Source: Aquiluna sp. (GTDB lineage Bacteria; Actinomycetota; Actinomycetes; Actinomycetales; Microbacteriaceae). From it: a stretch of 35,995 nt of DNA. A model generated the notes under the pieces. It worked only from the letters and a program-made list of their open reading frames with translations. It had not been told where the DNA came from and did not search any database. Of the stretch, positions 23,341 through 31,991 are shown piece by piece. The DNA lies in assembly GCA_029241985.1 (NCBI GenBank), contig JAQWUU010000012.1, forward strand, positions 1 to 35,995. Direction: 5' to 3'. Made by a program: the position numbers and the translations under genes. Position 1 is the stretch's first letter. The number at the start of each line of letters is the position of its first letter.

Positions 23341-23456
23341 TTGCTGATCTCCTGATCTTCGAGTGCTTAGAAACCTATGGCTTACAACTGAAAGCCAGCT
23401 GAAAGTGTTCCTTGGTTTATTTTATGAACAACAGTCTAATAAACAATCAGTGGTGG

Positions 23457-24749
23457 CTATTTATTCCAGTTCTCATCAATCACACTTGGGTTTTCAGGAT
23501 CTCTGTCCTGAGAGCCCCATGGCTGCCCATACTCAGTGGACATCAAGTCTAGAAACAGTTTGGCATCGAACTCTTCTGGCCCTCTCACGCCTGAATGGGC
23601 CCACTGTCCGCTTGCCAATAGCTCTAACGCAACAACGGGCACCAACGCGGTCTGCCAAACAACTGCCTGAGCGTCATAGTTCTCTGCTGTCCAGCTGGTG
23701 TCGGCAACATGGTAAAGGTAAGTGGCCCTTGGCTTACCATCGAGGCCCGTACCTGTTACAAGTGTTCCTGCACAGGTTTGGCCGGTCATCGAATCGACCA
23801 GAGATGCTGGGTCTGGCAAAACTGCTGCCACCAAGTCTCTAGGTGCGATTTTTGCTAGTCCATTAGCCGAACGAACCGAAACAGGTTCAGTCTTGTCGAG
23901 TCCAAGGGCATGGAGGGTCTTCAGTACCCCAATGAATTCAGTTCCGAGGCCGTACTTGAAGGCGACCTTTTTGGCATTCATGGTGCGGGGGAGCATGTTT
24001 ACTTCTTCGTGTTCGACGTTTACACATTCAATTGGTCCGATGCCGCCCGGGAATTCAAAGATCGCCGGTTCGCTGAACGGTTCAGTTGTGAACCAACCAC
24101 GGTCCTTTTCCCACATGAGTGGTGGGTTCAGGCATTCCTCAATTACTGTCCAGATAGAAAAAGAAGGAGCGAAAATTTCTTCGCCATCCTCGTTTACAAC
24201 AACTAAGTTGCCGCCGTCCAGCACGGTGATTTCATCAACCTCGCTGAAAAGGTGGTCGGCTGCGTAGCGGGCGAAGATATTCGAAATTCCAGGCTCAGCA
24301 CCTGTTCCAATCAAAGCAAGCAGACCCGCTTTTTCAAACTCAGCGTGCTTGTCATACTGCCAGTCGCCAAGTTTTTCAGCCGGAGTGTTGAATGGGTCTG
24401 TCTTGTGGACGTGACTCAAGCTCATCGCCATGTCTAAGTAATTGACTCTGGCCTTTAGCGCCCCGTCAAAAATACTCTGTACAAACTTCGGCTCCACGGC
24501 ATTCATGATGTGAGTGGCTTGAACCTTGGTTGCAAGTGCTGCAACGATGCTTGCGTCACTGGCATCAACCTGAGCAGCCTCAAACTTCGAAGCCGCCTCC
24601 GGGTGATGATTCTGGACCCACTCAATGGACCTCTCCGCACGCGCGATGTCGTAGTCAGAGACGATTATTTTTTCAAAGAAATTACGGTTAGCAGCAATTT
24701 TGACGATTGCATCGCCAACACCGCCTGCTCCAATTAGCAAGATGCGCAT
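23457..24749 (-). CDS. Saccharopine dehydrogenase family protein
   Basis: A 430-residue NAD(P)-binding oxidoreductase. The Rossmann loop IGAGGVGDAIV is at the N-terminus, THIMNAVEP marks the end of the fold, and the central GTGAEPGISNIFARYAAD is characteristic of the saccharopine dehydrogenase (Lys9-like) and carboxynorspermidine synthase groups. The latter is usually near 400 residues and makes carboxynorspermidine from an aldehyde and diaminopropane. I cannot decide between lysine, polyamine or another reductive amination. No lysine or polyamine partner gene is adjacent. The ATG directly follows a TAA and has no Shine-Dalgarno. Confidence 0.85.
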   Translation of the reverse strand: MRILLIGAGGVGDAIVKIAANRNFFEKIIVSDYDIARAERSIEWVQNHHPEAASKFEAAQVDASDASIVAALATKVQATHIMNAVEPKFVQSIFDGALKARVNYLDMAMSLSHVHKTDPFNTPAEKLGDWQYDKHAEFEKAGLLALIGTGAEPGISNIFARYAADHLFSEVDEITVLDGGNLVVVNEDGEEIFAPSFSIWTVIEECLNPPLMWEKDRGWFTTEPFSEPAIFEFPGGIGPIECVNVEHEEVNMLPRTMNAKKVAFKYGLGTEFIGVLKTLHALGLDKTEPVSVRSANGLAKIAPRDLVAAVLPDPASLVDSMTGQTCAGTLVTGTGLDGKPRATYLYHVADTSWTAENYDAQAVVWQTALVPVVALELLASGQWAHSGVRGPEEFDAKLFLDLMSTEYGQPWGSQDRDPENPSVIDENWNK

Positions 24750-24847
24750 TTATTTTTCACAACCAAACATGACCGATTCAAAAGTATTGGGCCCAGTCCT
24801 TGCCCTCATTCACTGGTAGGCGCAAACCTATGTGGTGTCACTAGTAG

Positions 24848-24866
24848 TAACTGCGCCTTCACCTAA
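24848..24866 (-). promoter_or_regulatory. 19-bp motif resembling the pstS upstream site
   Basis: Read on the minus strand this is TTAGGTGAAGGCGCAGTTA. It agrees at 15 of 19 positions with the site at 35206-35224. The left half matches the DtxR/IdeR iron-box half TTAGGT. It lies about 100 nt before the saccharopine-dehydrogenase-like gene, in the 162-bp gap 24750-24911, which holds no gene. Confidence 0.2.
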
Positions 24867-24911
24867 AGTGAACTACCCTCCTATTATGGTGTGCTTGGCT
24901 TAGAAGCGCTA

Positions 24912-25706
24912 TTACCTAAGCTGCCGTATCGGCACAACAAGCGGTGTCTTTCCCACCGGATCCTCAATAACCCTGGCAAGAATATTAAACGCATCTGCCA
25001 AGTTATTAGGTGTAATGACGTCACAGGGCTCACCCGTGGCCACGATGGAGCCGTTTTTTAGAACGATGATCTGATCTGCGAACCTCGCAGCTAGGTTGAG
25101 GTCATGAATTACGGCAACAATGGTCATACCCCGTTCACGCCTCAGGGACGACAGCAGGTTCATAACTTGCAACTGGTGAGAGTAGTCAAGCGAGCTGGTG
25201 GGCTCATCAAGAAGCAGCACAGCGGGGTTCTTAACTAGCGCTGCTGCAATCACAGCACACTGTCTATAGCCAGATGATAATTCGCCAACTTTTTTATTTT
25301 TCACGTTTGTCAAAGATGTGCGCTCCAGCAGGAGTTCGATTTCTTCTCTGAGTTTCGGCGACACTCTTGATATTTGGTGTGCTGCCATCGCAGACCTAGC
25401 CACCAAATCAAAGACAGATTCAAGATTCTTTGCCGCAGGAATAGCCCCAAGAAAGCCGATGCCCCTATTTATTTCTGTTTTGGTGAGGCTGGTAATCGAA
25501 ACACCGTCTAGCAATACAGCGCCGCTGGCCGCAGGTATTTTTCTTGCTAGGGCTTTCAGTAATGATGTCTTGCCGGCGCCATTTGCGCCAATGATTGCGG
25601 TAACTGAACCTTTTGCAAGCTCAAGATTCAGATTCTCAATCACATTGTCCGCTGCGTAGCCGGCACTGAGCGCTTGCGCTGCTAGCTTCGATTCCGGCTG
25701 GTACAT
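24912..25706 (-). CDS. FecE/heme-type ABC transporter ATP-binding protein, orphan
   Basis: A 264-residue ATPase of the iron-siderophore/heme/cobalamin importer class. Walker A is IGANGAGKTSL, Walker B is VLLLDEPTSSLD, and the switch is VIHDLNLAARFAD, as in FecE/FhuC/HmuV. The signature is ELSSGYRQ, in place of LSGGxxQ, so the second Gly is replaced. No FecCD permease or binding protein is in the window, so it must work with distant partners if it works as an importer. It begins 9 nt after the glpK stop on the same strand and is probably co-transcribed with it, an unusual pairing. Confidence 0.85.
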   Translation of the reverse strand: MYQPESKLAAQALSAGYAADNVIENLNLELAKGSVTAIIGANGAGKTSLLKALARKIPAASGAVLLDGVSITSLTKTEINRGIGFLGAIPAAKNLESVFDLVARSAMAAHQISRVSPKLREEIELLLERTSLTNVKNKKVGELSSGYRQCAVIAAALVKNPAVLLLDEPTSSLDYSHQLQVMNLLSSLRRERGMTIVAVIHDLNLAARFADQIIVLKNGSIVATGEPCDVITPNNLADAFNILARVIEDPVGKTPLVVPIRQLR

Positions 25707-25715
25707 GTAAATAGC

Positions 25716-27191
25716 TTAGTTTTTATGGAACCATTCGGTAGCACCCAAGGCTTTGAGCCATTGCAAATAACTTGCCTTCCGGTCCTGCTTTGGAGCGAAA
25801 CGCGCCTCAGTTGGGTTTAATTCGGTGAGCTCCTCAAGGCTGCTCCAAATTCCAGCACCCAGTCCCGCTAGCAATGCAGCACCGAGTCCGGTGGACTCTA
25901 AGTTTGTGGCACGAAGTACTTCTTTTCCAATTAGGTCTGACTGAATTTGCAGAAGTAAGTTATTCGCGGCCGCTCCGCCATCAACATTCAAGTTTGGTAT
26001 TGCTGAATCCATATCAAGCTCCATGGCATCTAGCACCGCCTTGACCTGAAAAGCAATCGCCTCGAGAGTGGCATAGGCGATGTTGGCATTCGTGGTTCCT
26101 CGGGTAACGCCGAAGAGTGACCCTCGAATGTCCGGTTGCCAGAACGGCGCTCCTAGCCCGGTGAGCGCAGGCAAAAAGACCACGTCATCTGAACCGGATA
26201 CCTGCTCTGCAAGGGCCTCAACCTCGGAAGCCTTCTCGATAATTCCGAGTCCATCACGTAACCACTGAACTGCTGCCCCTGCAACAAACACTGACCCTTC
26301 GAGTGCATAGGTTGCCTTGCCGTCTGGCGCTTGCCAGGCAACCGTCGTCAATAGTCCGTGGGTGCTTTCAACGGCTTTGTCTGAAGTGTTGGCCAGGATG
26401 AAAGCCCCAGTCCCATAGGTCGCTTTGGACTCACCTTTTTGAAAAGCGAGCTGCCCAAAAAGAGCCGCTTGCTGATCTCCCGCGTTTCCGCTTATTGGAA
26501 TCTCAAGCCCTAAGAAATGTGTCGGGCTTGTTGTTGCCAAGTGCCCCCAGCTCGCGGTGATTTCCGGCAGTGCAGCCTTTGGTATACCAAATACCTCTAG
26601 AAGCTCATCATCCCAATTGCAAGTGCTCAGAGCCATTAGTTGAGTTCTTGACGCATTGCTGGCATCGGTTAGATGCGAGGCGCCACCGGTCAGCCTCGCA
26701 ATTAGGTAGCTATCTATCGTTCCAAGCGCATACTTGCCGGCCTCGACTCCCGCCCAAATATCCGGCAAGTTCCGTTGCCACCACAAGAACTTGCTCGCCG
26801 TGAAATAGGGGTCAATGTTGAGACCAGTTCTCAAGCGGATCCAGTCATCGGTGTTTTTCTCGTCGAGTTCATCTTTGAAAACGGAGGTCCTGCGGTCTTG
26901 CCAGACGATGGCCCTTGTCGGTGAACTCAGGTCTTCTCTGTCCCAAATCACAGCGGTCTCACGCTGGTTGGTAACTCCAACGCAACGTATTTTTTCCTCA
27001 GTTTTAGCCAGCGCTAGTCCGGTCGCCTCTAGGCAAGCTGCCCAGATTTCTTCTGGGTCGTGTTCGACCCATCCAGGCTGAGGGAAGTGCTGTGTGAACT
27101 CTTTGTAGCCCCTGGAGGTGATGCGGCCCTCATCACTTACAACCAGTGCTGTAACACCGGTTGTGCCAGCATCAAGTGCCAAAATTGACAT
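25716..27191 (-). CDS. glpK: Glycerol kinase
   Basis: A 491-residue FGGY-family kinase that makes sn-glycerol-3-phosphate from glycerol and ATP. Recognised by the opening LALDAGTTGVTALVV, QPGWVEHDPEEIW, NQRET, IVWQDRRT and GAPFWQPDIRG. The start is the ATG at 27191, not an upstream in-frame codon, because a perfect AAGGAGG ribosome-binding site lies 6-7 nt before it. Length is normal for GlpK. It is divergent from glpD across a 62-bp gap. No glpF facilitator is present in the window. Confidence 0.95.
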   Translation of the reverse strand: MSILALDAGTTGVTALVVSDEGRITSRGYKEFTQHFPQPGWVEHDPEEIWAACLEATGLALAKTEEKIRCVGVTNQRETAVIWDREDLSSPTRAIVWQDRRTSVFKDELDEKNTDDWIRLRTGLNIDPYFTASKFLWWQRNLPDIWAGVEAGKYALGTIDSYLIARLTGGASHLTDASNASRTQLMALSTCNWDDELLEVFGIPKAALPEITASWGHLATTSPTHFLGLEIPISGNAGDQQAALFGQLAFQKGESKATYGTGAFILANTSDKAVESTHGLLTTVAWQAPDGKATYALEGSVFVAGAAVQWLRDGLGIIEKASEVEALAEQVSGSDDVVFLPALTGLGAPFWQPDIRGSLFGVTRGTTNANIAYATLEAIAFQVKAVLDAMELDMDSAIPNLNVDGGAAANNLLLQIQSDLIGKEVLRATNLESTGLGAALLAGLGAGIWSSLEELTELNPTEARFAPKQDRKASYLQWLKALGATEWFHKN

Positions 27192-27241
27192 CAATTTCCT
27201 CCTTGAAACCGAATCAGCTTCCATCTAAGACTTAGTGCTTC

Positions 27242-27247
27242 TATGCT
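27242..27247 (+). promoter_or_regulatory. Candidate -10 element, leaderless start of glpD
   Basis: TATGCT with a 6-nt spacer to the GTG at 27254. No Shine-Dalgarno is present, in contrast to the strong one for the divergent glpK in the same gap. Confidence 0.5.
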
Positions 27248-27253
27248 TGCAGT

Positions 27254-28771
27254 GTGGCCAAACAAAATCAAACTAATTCGAACAAAAACGCTCAATACGA
27301 CGTGGCGATCATTGGTGCTGGAATCAACGGAGCAGTTGCCGCTGCCGCTGCCAGCGCCGCGGGACTGAGTGTTTTGCTTATCGATAAGGGTGATATCGCA
27401 AACTTTACCTCCCAGCAGTCAAGCAACCTAGTCTGGGGCGGCATCAAGTATTTGCAGGGCTACGAATTCGGATTGGTATTTAAGTTGTGCCTCGCCAGGA
27501 ACCGGCTAATGCGTCATTACCCGAACCAGATCAGGCAGATCGGGTTTCTAGCCTCGCTTGGTCCAACTGCGCCATTTGGCAGAGTTCTTGGAACTTTTGG
27601 AACACTGTTTTACTGGGGTATTGGTCTTTTTGGAACAAGGGCTCCGTCGAGTTACTCGGCAAAGACTGCAAAGCAGATTGAACCGAACTTGAAATCTGGC
27701 AGGACTGCTATCAAGTATTACGACGCGGAGCTTCCAGATAACGACTCACGATTCGTTTTTGATTTTGTTCGCCATGCCATTTCTGACGGAGCAGAGCTAA
27801 AGACCTACACTGAGCTGAAAAGCGCCACCCATTCCAACGCAGGATGGCAGTTGAAGCTTTCAGGCGCAAACTCTGAGACAGTGACTGCGAAAAGCGTAAT
27901 CAACGCAACCGGTCCGTTCGCGAAAAATGTTTCGGATTTATTGGGCTCTCCAACTAGCGCAGACTTGGTGCTCTCAAAAGGCATTCATCTGGTGCTTAAT
28001 CGCAAGCTAACCGATGAATATCAAGTGCTTGCGTTCTGGGACGAGCAAGAGCGACTGTTTTACGTGTTACCAATGGGGGATCGTTCGATGGTTGGGACCA
28101 CCGACACTCGAGTGAAGGACCCCCACACAAAGGTCACCAAGGAAGATACCGAGTTCGTCATTAAACAGGTAAACGCGCAGATGGAGCTAGCAGACCCTAT
28201 TACGAGCGCCGATGTGGTTTCGGAGCGATCCGGGGTCAGACCTCTGGTAATCGATGCCGGCCAATCTGGCGACGTAGTTGATTGGCATCAGTTGAGTCGC
28301 AAGCATGCAATCGAGGCCAATAAAGATCTATCAGTTGTCACAATCCTTGGTGGAAAGCTGACCGATTGTCTCAACGTCGGTCAAGAAGTGGTGCACGAAC
28401 TCTCTCAGCTGGGACATAAAACAACCAAGCCTAAAAATTGGTTTGGCGAAGGTGATCAAATCCGAAAGCAAGAGTTTTTCGAGCTCGTAGCTTCTAGGGC
28501 ATCCGCGGAATCCGCAGGCCTAATAGCCGATGGGATTTGGCGTCGTCACGGGGCAGTTGGTTTTGAAGTTATTGGTGAGGGAAACCTGGAGGACATCTTT
28601 GATGGACTCGGAGTCACCTCGCAAGAGATTCGCCACATTGCAAAACATGAACATGTCACCAGTAGGGAGGACCTGCTTAGAAGAAGGCTGCCGGTCGACA
28701 TGTGCCGTTCCAAAAAAGAACTTGCTGCAAACAGGACCCTGCAGAAACTATTCGTGGAGCTTGGCCTCTAG
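27254..28771 (+). CDS. glpD: FAD-dependent glycerol-3-phosphate dehydrogenase
   Basis: A 505-residue flavoenzyme that oxidises glycerol-3-phosphate to dihydroxyacetone phosphate at the membrane and passes electrons to quinone. The FAD loop is VAIIGAGINGA (about residues 17-27). Family motifs follow: SSNLVWGGIKYLQGYEFGLV, LPDNDSRFVFDFVRHA, INATGPFA, DRSMVGTTDT, SGVRPLV and GGKLTDCLN. The C-terminal helical cap is present. The GTG at 27254 has no ribosome-binding site but a correctly spaced -10. It is the functional partner of glpK across a shared divergent region. Its 3' end overlaps the convergent EamA gene by 24 bp. Confidence 0.93.
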   Translation: MAKQNQTNSNKNAQYDVAIIGAGINGAVAAAAASAAGLSVLLIDKGDIANFTSQQSSNLVWGGIKYLQGYEFGLVFKLCLARNRLMRHYPNQIRQIGFLASLGPTAPFGRVLGTFGTLFYWGIGLFGTRAPSSYSAKTAKQIEPNLKSGRTAIKYYDAELPDNDSRFVFDFVRHAISDGAELKTYTELKSATHSNAGWQLKLSGANSETVTAKSVINATGPFAKNVSDLLGSPTSADLVLSKGIHLVLNRKLTDEYQVLAFWDEQERLFYVLPMGDRSMVGTTDTRVKDPHTKVTKEDTEFVIKQVNAQMELADPITSADVVSERSGVRPLVIDAGQSGDVVDWHQLSRKHAIEANKDLSVVTILGGKLTDCLNVGQEVVHELSQLGHKTTKPKNWFGEGDQIRKQEFFELVASRASAESAGLIADGIWRRHGAVGFEVIGEGNLEDIFDGLGVTSQEIRHIAKHEHVTSREDLLRRRLPVDMCRSKKELAANRTLQKLFVELGL

Positions 28772-29638
28772 CGGGATTTCCGGTTCCGACTGGGTTGGCC
28801 ACTCGACGATGAGCATTGCGGTCAGCATGATGCCGCCACCGACAACCATTGCAACAGTCAATGGTTCTTGGCCAAGTCCTACGGCCAGTGCTGCACTGAA
28901 GATAACCTCGCTGGTGATCAGAAGAGCAACTCTCGCAGGATCAATCAACGTCTGTGCCCAGGTCTGAACCCAAAAGGCGATTACCGTCGACAGCAGGGCG
29001 GTGAATAGCACCGCGAACCAAACTTCAAAGTTTGGCGGGGGCTGGTAGCCATCTGCGAGGGCAAACGCCCAGCAAGTGACTGCCGCGAAAGAAATCTGGA
29101 TCATCGCCATCCGGTATGAGCTTCTGCCCTTGCCATAGGCACCCAAGAGCAGAATGTGGATGGCAAAAAACACCGCGCAAAGGACCAGCCAGAGCTGTCC
29201 TATTTGAAACTCAACGTCACTGGCGGCGCCCGAGAAAATTGCGAGCCCGGCCGCAGCCAGTAAGACTCCGATAATAACTCTGGTCGCAAACTTTTTACGA
29301 GTGAAGAGCCAGGCAATAAGTGGCGTAAAAACGACATAGAGCCCAGTCAAGAATCCGCTGGTTGCAGCGGTTGTGAGGCTGAGTCCGAGCGTTTGGGTAA
29401 TAAATCCAAGACCAAGAACTACTCCAATGATGGAGCCAAATTTTAGATCTCCGGGCTTTAGCGACAGCGCCACTCTCGGTCGAAGAAGAATCATTGCTAT
29501 TGCGGCTATGGAAAATCTGGTTGCCAAAAAGTCCATGTATGGCTGCTGTTCGATGGCATCTTTCATTAGTACAAAAGCTGCTCCCCAAACAAAGCCAACG
29601 CCCAATAAGGCGATTACTGCTAGACGGGTTTTAGGCAC
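28748..29638 (-). CDS. EamA-family DMT transporter
   Basis: A 296-residue membrane protein with ten predicted helices formed by two EamA repeats, starting with GVGFVWGAAFVLMKDAI. Members export amino acids, metabolites or drugs; the substrate is not predictable. The GTG at 29638 is supported by TAGGCT exactly 6 nt upstream. That hexamer contains the stop codon of the preceding SDR gene, so this gene may have its own leaderless transcript as well as read-through from the pst side. Confidence 0.87.
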   Translation of the reverse strand: MPKTRLAVIALLGVGFVWGAAFVLMKDAIEQQPYMDFLATRFSIAAIAMILLRPRVALSLKPGDLKFGSIIGVVLGLGFITQTLGLSLTTAATSGFLTGLYVVFTPLIAWLFTRKKFATRVIIGVLLAAAGLAIFSGAASDVEFQIGQLWLVLCAVFFAIHILLLGAYGKGRSSYRMAMIQISFAAVTCWAFALADGYQPPPNFEVWFAVLFTALLSTVIAFWVQTWAQTLIDPARVALLITSEVIFSAALAVGLGQEPLTVAMVVGGGIMLTAMLIVEWPTQSEPEIPLEAKLHE

Positions 29639-29644
29639 CGAGAA

Positions 29645-29650
29645 AGCCTA
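29645..29650 (-). promoter_or_regulatory. Candidate -10 element of EamA gene, overlapping upstream stop codon
   Basis: TAGGCT on the minus strand, 6 nt before the GTG at 29638. Its first three bases are the TAG stop of the SDR-DUF2867 gene. No Shine-Dalgarno is present. Confidence 0.5.
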
Positions 29651-31174
29651 GCTGTTAGAAACCTTTCTGGCTTTGCCGCCGCTAAGTTTCTTTGCCATCG
29701 AAGGAAACACGATGCCGTGCATGAACGAGACCATCCACCAGTAGAGGTGTCCTGCCAGCCCATGCGGGTGGTAGTAGGCCTTTTGAATAAGCAGGGATCT
29801 TCCGTCTTCCAGCTTGGAGACCTGGAATTCAAGCCAGGCAAGCCCAGGCATTTTCATCTCAGCGCGAAGGCGCAAGAGCTTTGGTCTGGCAATTTCTTCT
29901 ACTCGCCAAAAATCCAACGCCTCACCCTCCATGAGAGTTTTTGGGTCGCGCCTTCCTCTGCGCAGCCCGACACCACCAACCACTAAATCCATAAGGCCGC
30001 GAAGCTCCCACGCCCAGGTTGCAGTTGAATAGCCATTACTTCCGCCAATTGCTTCAACTCGTTCCCAGATCTTTTCCACGGAGTCATCAGAGACAAATTC
30101 GCGGTGGTCCACATACATTGACCCTCCCGCCCAGCTAGGGTCTGTCGGTAAAGGTTCTGAAGGAGTCCCGGGAACAGAAGCATTGCTCCACCTGGTTTCG
30201 ACCTCGAGTGATTTCACGCGACTCAGCGCGAGCCCCACAGCGGTCCGGAAGTCGGTCATGCCGTCTTTGGACTCGGGGATCAAATCTCTAATAGCGTTGT
30301 CCCTTGCCACCACATCGTGCTTCAAAGATGCAACTAGGCGTTTGGCAAGGGTCACGGGAACAGGTGTGACCAGACCAATCCAGCCCGAGGCAAGTCTTGG
30401 TGTCAGAACGGGCAGTGGAATGATGATTCGCCTTCTGAGGCCTGCAACCTCGGCATAGACCTGCATCATTTCGAGGTAGCTGAAAACCTCAGGCCCCCCG
30501 ATGTCAAAATCCTTGTTTATCTTTTTGTCCAAGGTTGCGGAGCCGATCAGATAACGCAGTACGTCCCTGATGGCAATCGGCTGAATTTTATTCAGCAGCC
30601 ACTTTGGTGTGACCATAAATGGCAGTCGCTCGGTCAAATGTCGAAGCATCTCAAAAGAGGCCGAGCCAGATCCGATAACAACCCCTGCTCGCAGTTCAAT
30701 AGTTGGAACGCCTGATTCCCTGAGGATCTGACCTGTTTCTGCCCTGGCAGACATGTGAGGAGAGAGTTGATTATCGTTTGAAATCATGCCGCCGAGATAC
30801 ACAATGCGTGAAACTTTGTTTTCCTTCGCGACTTTGCCAAAGACTTCAGCCAGTTCTCGTTCTTTGGCTTCGAAGTCTTTGGAAACCATAAGCGCATGCA
30901 ACAGGTAGTAGGCAAGGTCGACTTTGTTCAGCGCCTTGGCAATGACTGCAGGATCGGTGGCATCACCTTCAACAACTTCTACATTTGCCTGCCACGGATA
31001 GTCACTGATTCTTTTTGCATCTCGAACTAGCACTCGAACGCGGTAGTTGTGGCTGAGAAGCTCTCTTATCAATCGACCACCGATATAACCGGTGGCACCG
31101 GTCACTAAAACCATGGCCGGTTTCCCCGCCTTGTTGGTAAAAGTTTCTAGATCGGATGTGACTGTTTTTATCAT
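29648..31174 (-). CDS. SDR family oxidoreductase with C-terminal DUF2867 domain
   Basis: A 508-residue two-domain protein. The N-terminal NmrA-like atypical SDR starts with VLVTGATGYIGG (about 22-33) and lacks the classical YxxxK, as expected for this group. The DUF2867 domain fills roughly residues 340-500 (WAGGSMYVDHREF onward, with MEGEALDFWRVEE) and resembles lipid- or polyketide-binding START-like folds. The family is widespread in Actinobacteria and unassigned functionally. M1 and M21 are both possible starts; M1 has TAGGCT 9 nt upstream. It follows pstB by 34 nt on the same strand, so read-through from the pst operon is possible. Confidence 0.85.
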   Translation of the reverse strand: MIKTVTSDLETFTNKAGKPAMVLVTGATGYIGGRLIRELLSHNYRVRVLVRDAKRISDYPWQANVEVVEGDATDPAVIAKALNKVDLAYYLLHALMVSKDFEAKERELAEVFGKVAKENKVSRIVYLGGMISNDNQLSPHMSARAETGQILRESGVPTIELRAGVVIGSGSASFEMLRHLTERLPFMVTPKWLLNKIQPIAIRDVLRYLIGSATLDKKINKDFDIGGPEVFSYLEMMQVYAEVAGLRRRIIIPLPVLTPRLASGWIGLVTPVPVTLAKRLVASLKHDVVARDNAIRDLIPESKDGMTDFRTAVGLALSRVKSLEVETRWSNASVPGTPSEPLPTDPSWAGGSMYVDHREFVSDDSVEKIWERVEAIGGSNGYSTATWAWELRGLMDLVVGGVGLRRGRRDPKTLMEGEALDFWRVEEIARPKLLRLRAEMKMPGLAWLEFQVSKLEDGRSLLIQKAYYHPHGLAGHLYWWMVSFMHGIVFPSMAKKLSGGKARKVSNS

Positions 31175-31183
31175 GTGCTTTAC

Positions 31184-31189
31184 AGCCTA
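31184..31189 (-). promoter_or_regulatory. Possible -10 element of SDR-DUF2867 gene
   Basis: TAGGCT on the minus strand 9 nt before the ATG, in the 34-nt gap after pstB. The spacing is longer than at the other candidates, so support is weak. Confidence 0.3.
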
Positions 31190-31208
31190 GTTTTCATGCA
31201 TTTTATTT

Positions 31209-31988
31209 CTAGCCAAAGCGACCAGATACGTAATCCTCAGTTTGTTGCTCGGCGGGGTTTGAAAAGATTTTTTCAGTCCTGTCATATTCAATTAGCTTTC
31301 CGGGCATGCCGGTTCCTGCAATGTTGAAAAACGCGGTCATGTCAGAGATTCTCGATGCCTGCTGCATGTTGTGAGTAACAATGACAACCGTGAACTTTTC
31401 CTTGAGCTCGACTGCCAAGTCTTCGATGGCCGCGGTTGAAATTGGATCCAGGGCACTTGTTGGCTCATCCATCAAAATCACATCTGGCTCCACTGCTATT
31501 GCTCTGGCAATGCAGAGCCTCTGCTGCTGCCCACCTGAAAGGCCAGATCCTGGCTTATCTAGTCGATCCTTGACTTCATTCCAAAGGTTCGCTCCGACCA
31601 GTGCCTTTTCGGTGAGCTCTTCCGCTTCAGTCTTTGACATTCTGGAGTTGTTCAGCTTGTAGCCAGACAGAACATTGTCTTTGATAGACATGGTTGGGAA
31701 TGGGTTTGGTCGCTGAAAGACCATACCTACCTGTCTTCGCACTCTTACCGGGTCAACATCCGGCCCATAAACATCTTCGCCATCCATCAGCAACTGACCT
31801 TCTACCCTCGCACCGGGGATTACCTCGTGCATGCGGTTCAGGGTGCGAATCAAAGTTGACTTGCCGCAACCCGAAGGGCCGATGAACGCTGTAATGGCCT
31901 TTGGCTCAATCACCATGTTCACGTCTTCAACAGCCAAGAAGCTGCTGTAGTAAACGTTTAGCTTCTGGAGTTCGATTCTTTTTGACAT
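31209..31988 (-). CDS. pstB: Phosphate ABC transporter ATP-binding protein
   Basis: A 259-residue ATPase of the high-affinity phosphate importer. Walker A is [11 protein letters not shown], the PstB-specific Q-loop is VFQRPNPFP, the signature is [16 protein letters not shown], Walker B is [13 protein letters not shown], and the switch His is in [10 protein letters not shown]. Length and all motifs are standard. It is the last gene of pstC-pstA-pstB, 3 nt after the pstA stop. No phoU follows; the next gene on the strand is an unrelated SDR. Confidence 0.97.
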   Translation of the reverse strand: MSKRIELQKLNVYYSSFLAVEDVNMVIEPKAITAFIGPSGCGKSTLIRTLNRMHEVIPGARVEGQLLMDGEDVYGPDVDPVRVRRQVGMVFQRPNPFPTMSIKDNVLSGYKLNNSRMSKTEAEELTEKALVGANLWNEVKDRLDKPGSGLSGGQQQRLCIARAIAVEPDVILMDEPTSALDPISTAAIEDLAVELKEKFTVVIVTHNMQQASRISDMTAFFNIAGTGMPGKLIEYDRTEKIFSNPAEQQTEDYVSGRFG

Positions 31989-31991
31989 GGG

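Noticed and set aside
23722-24267. 181-codon plus-strand frame antisense to the saccharopine dehydrogenase-like gene
   Set aside because: Serine/proline-rich, without recognisable motifs, and fully inside a gene with clear family motifs. It is a shadow frame.
24750-24770. Six-codon upstream frame (MFGCEK) ending directly before the saccharopine dehydrogenase-like ATG
   Set aside because: The TAA-ATG junction could couple translation, but there is no ribosome-binding site, no attenuator hairpins and no run of a regulatory amino acid.
27203-27231. TTGAAA-17 bp-TAAGAC as the glpD promoter
   Set aside because: Spacing is good, but TTGAAA overlaps the glpK ribosome-binding region, and TATGCT at 27242-27247 fits the leaderless layout seen elsewhere. 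Kept only as an alternative.
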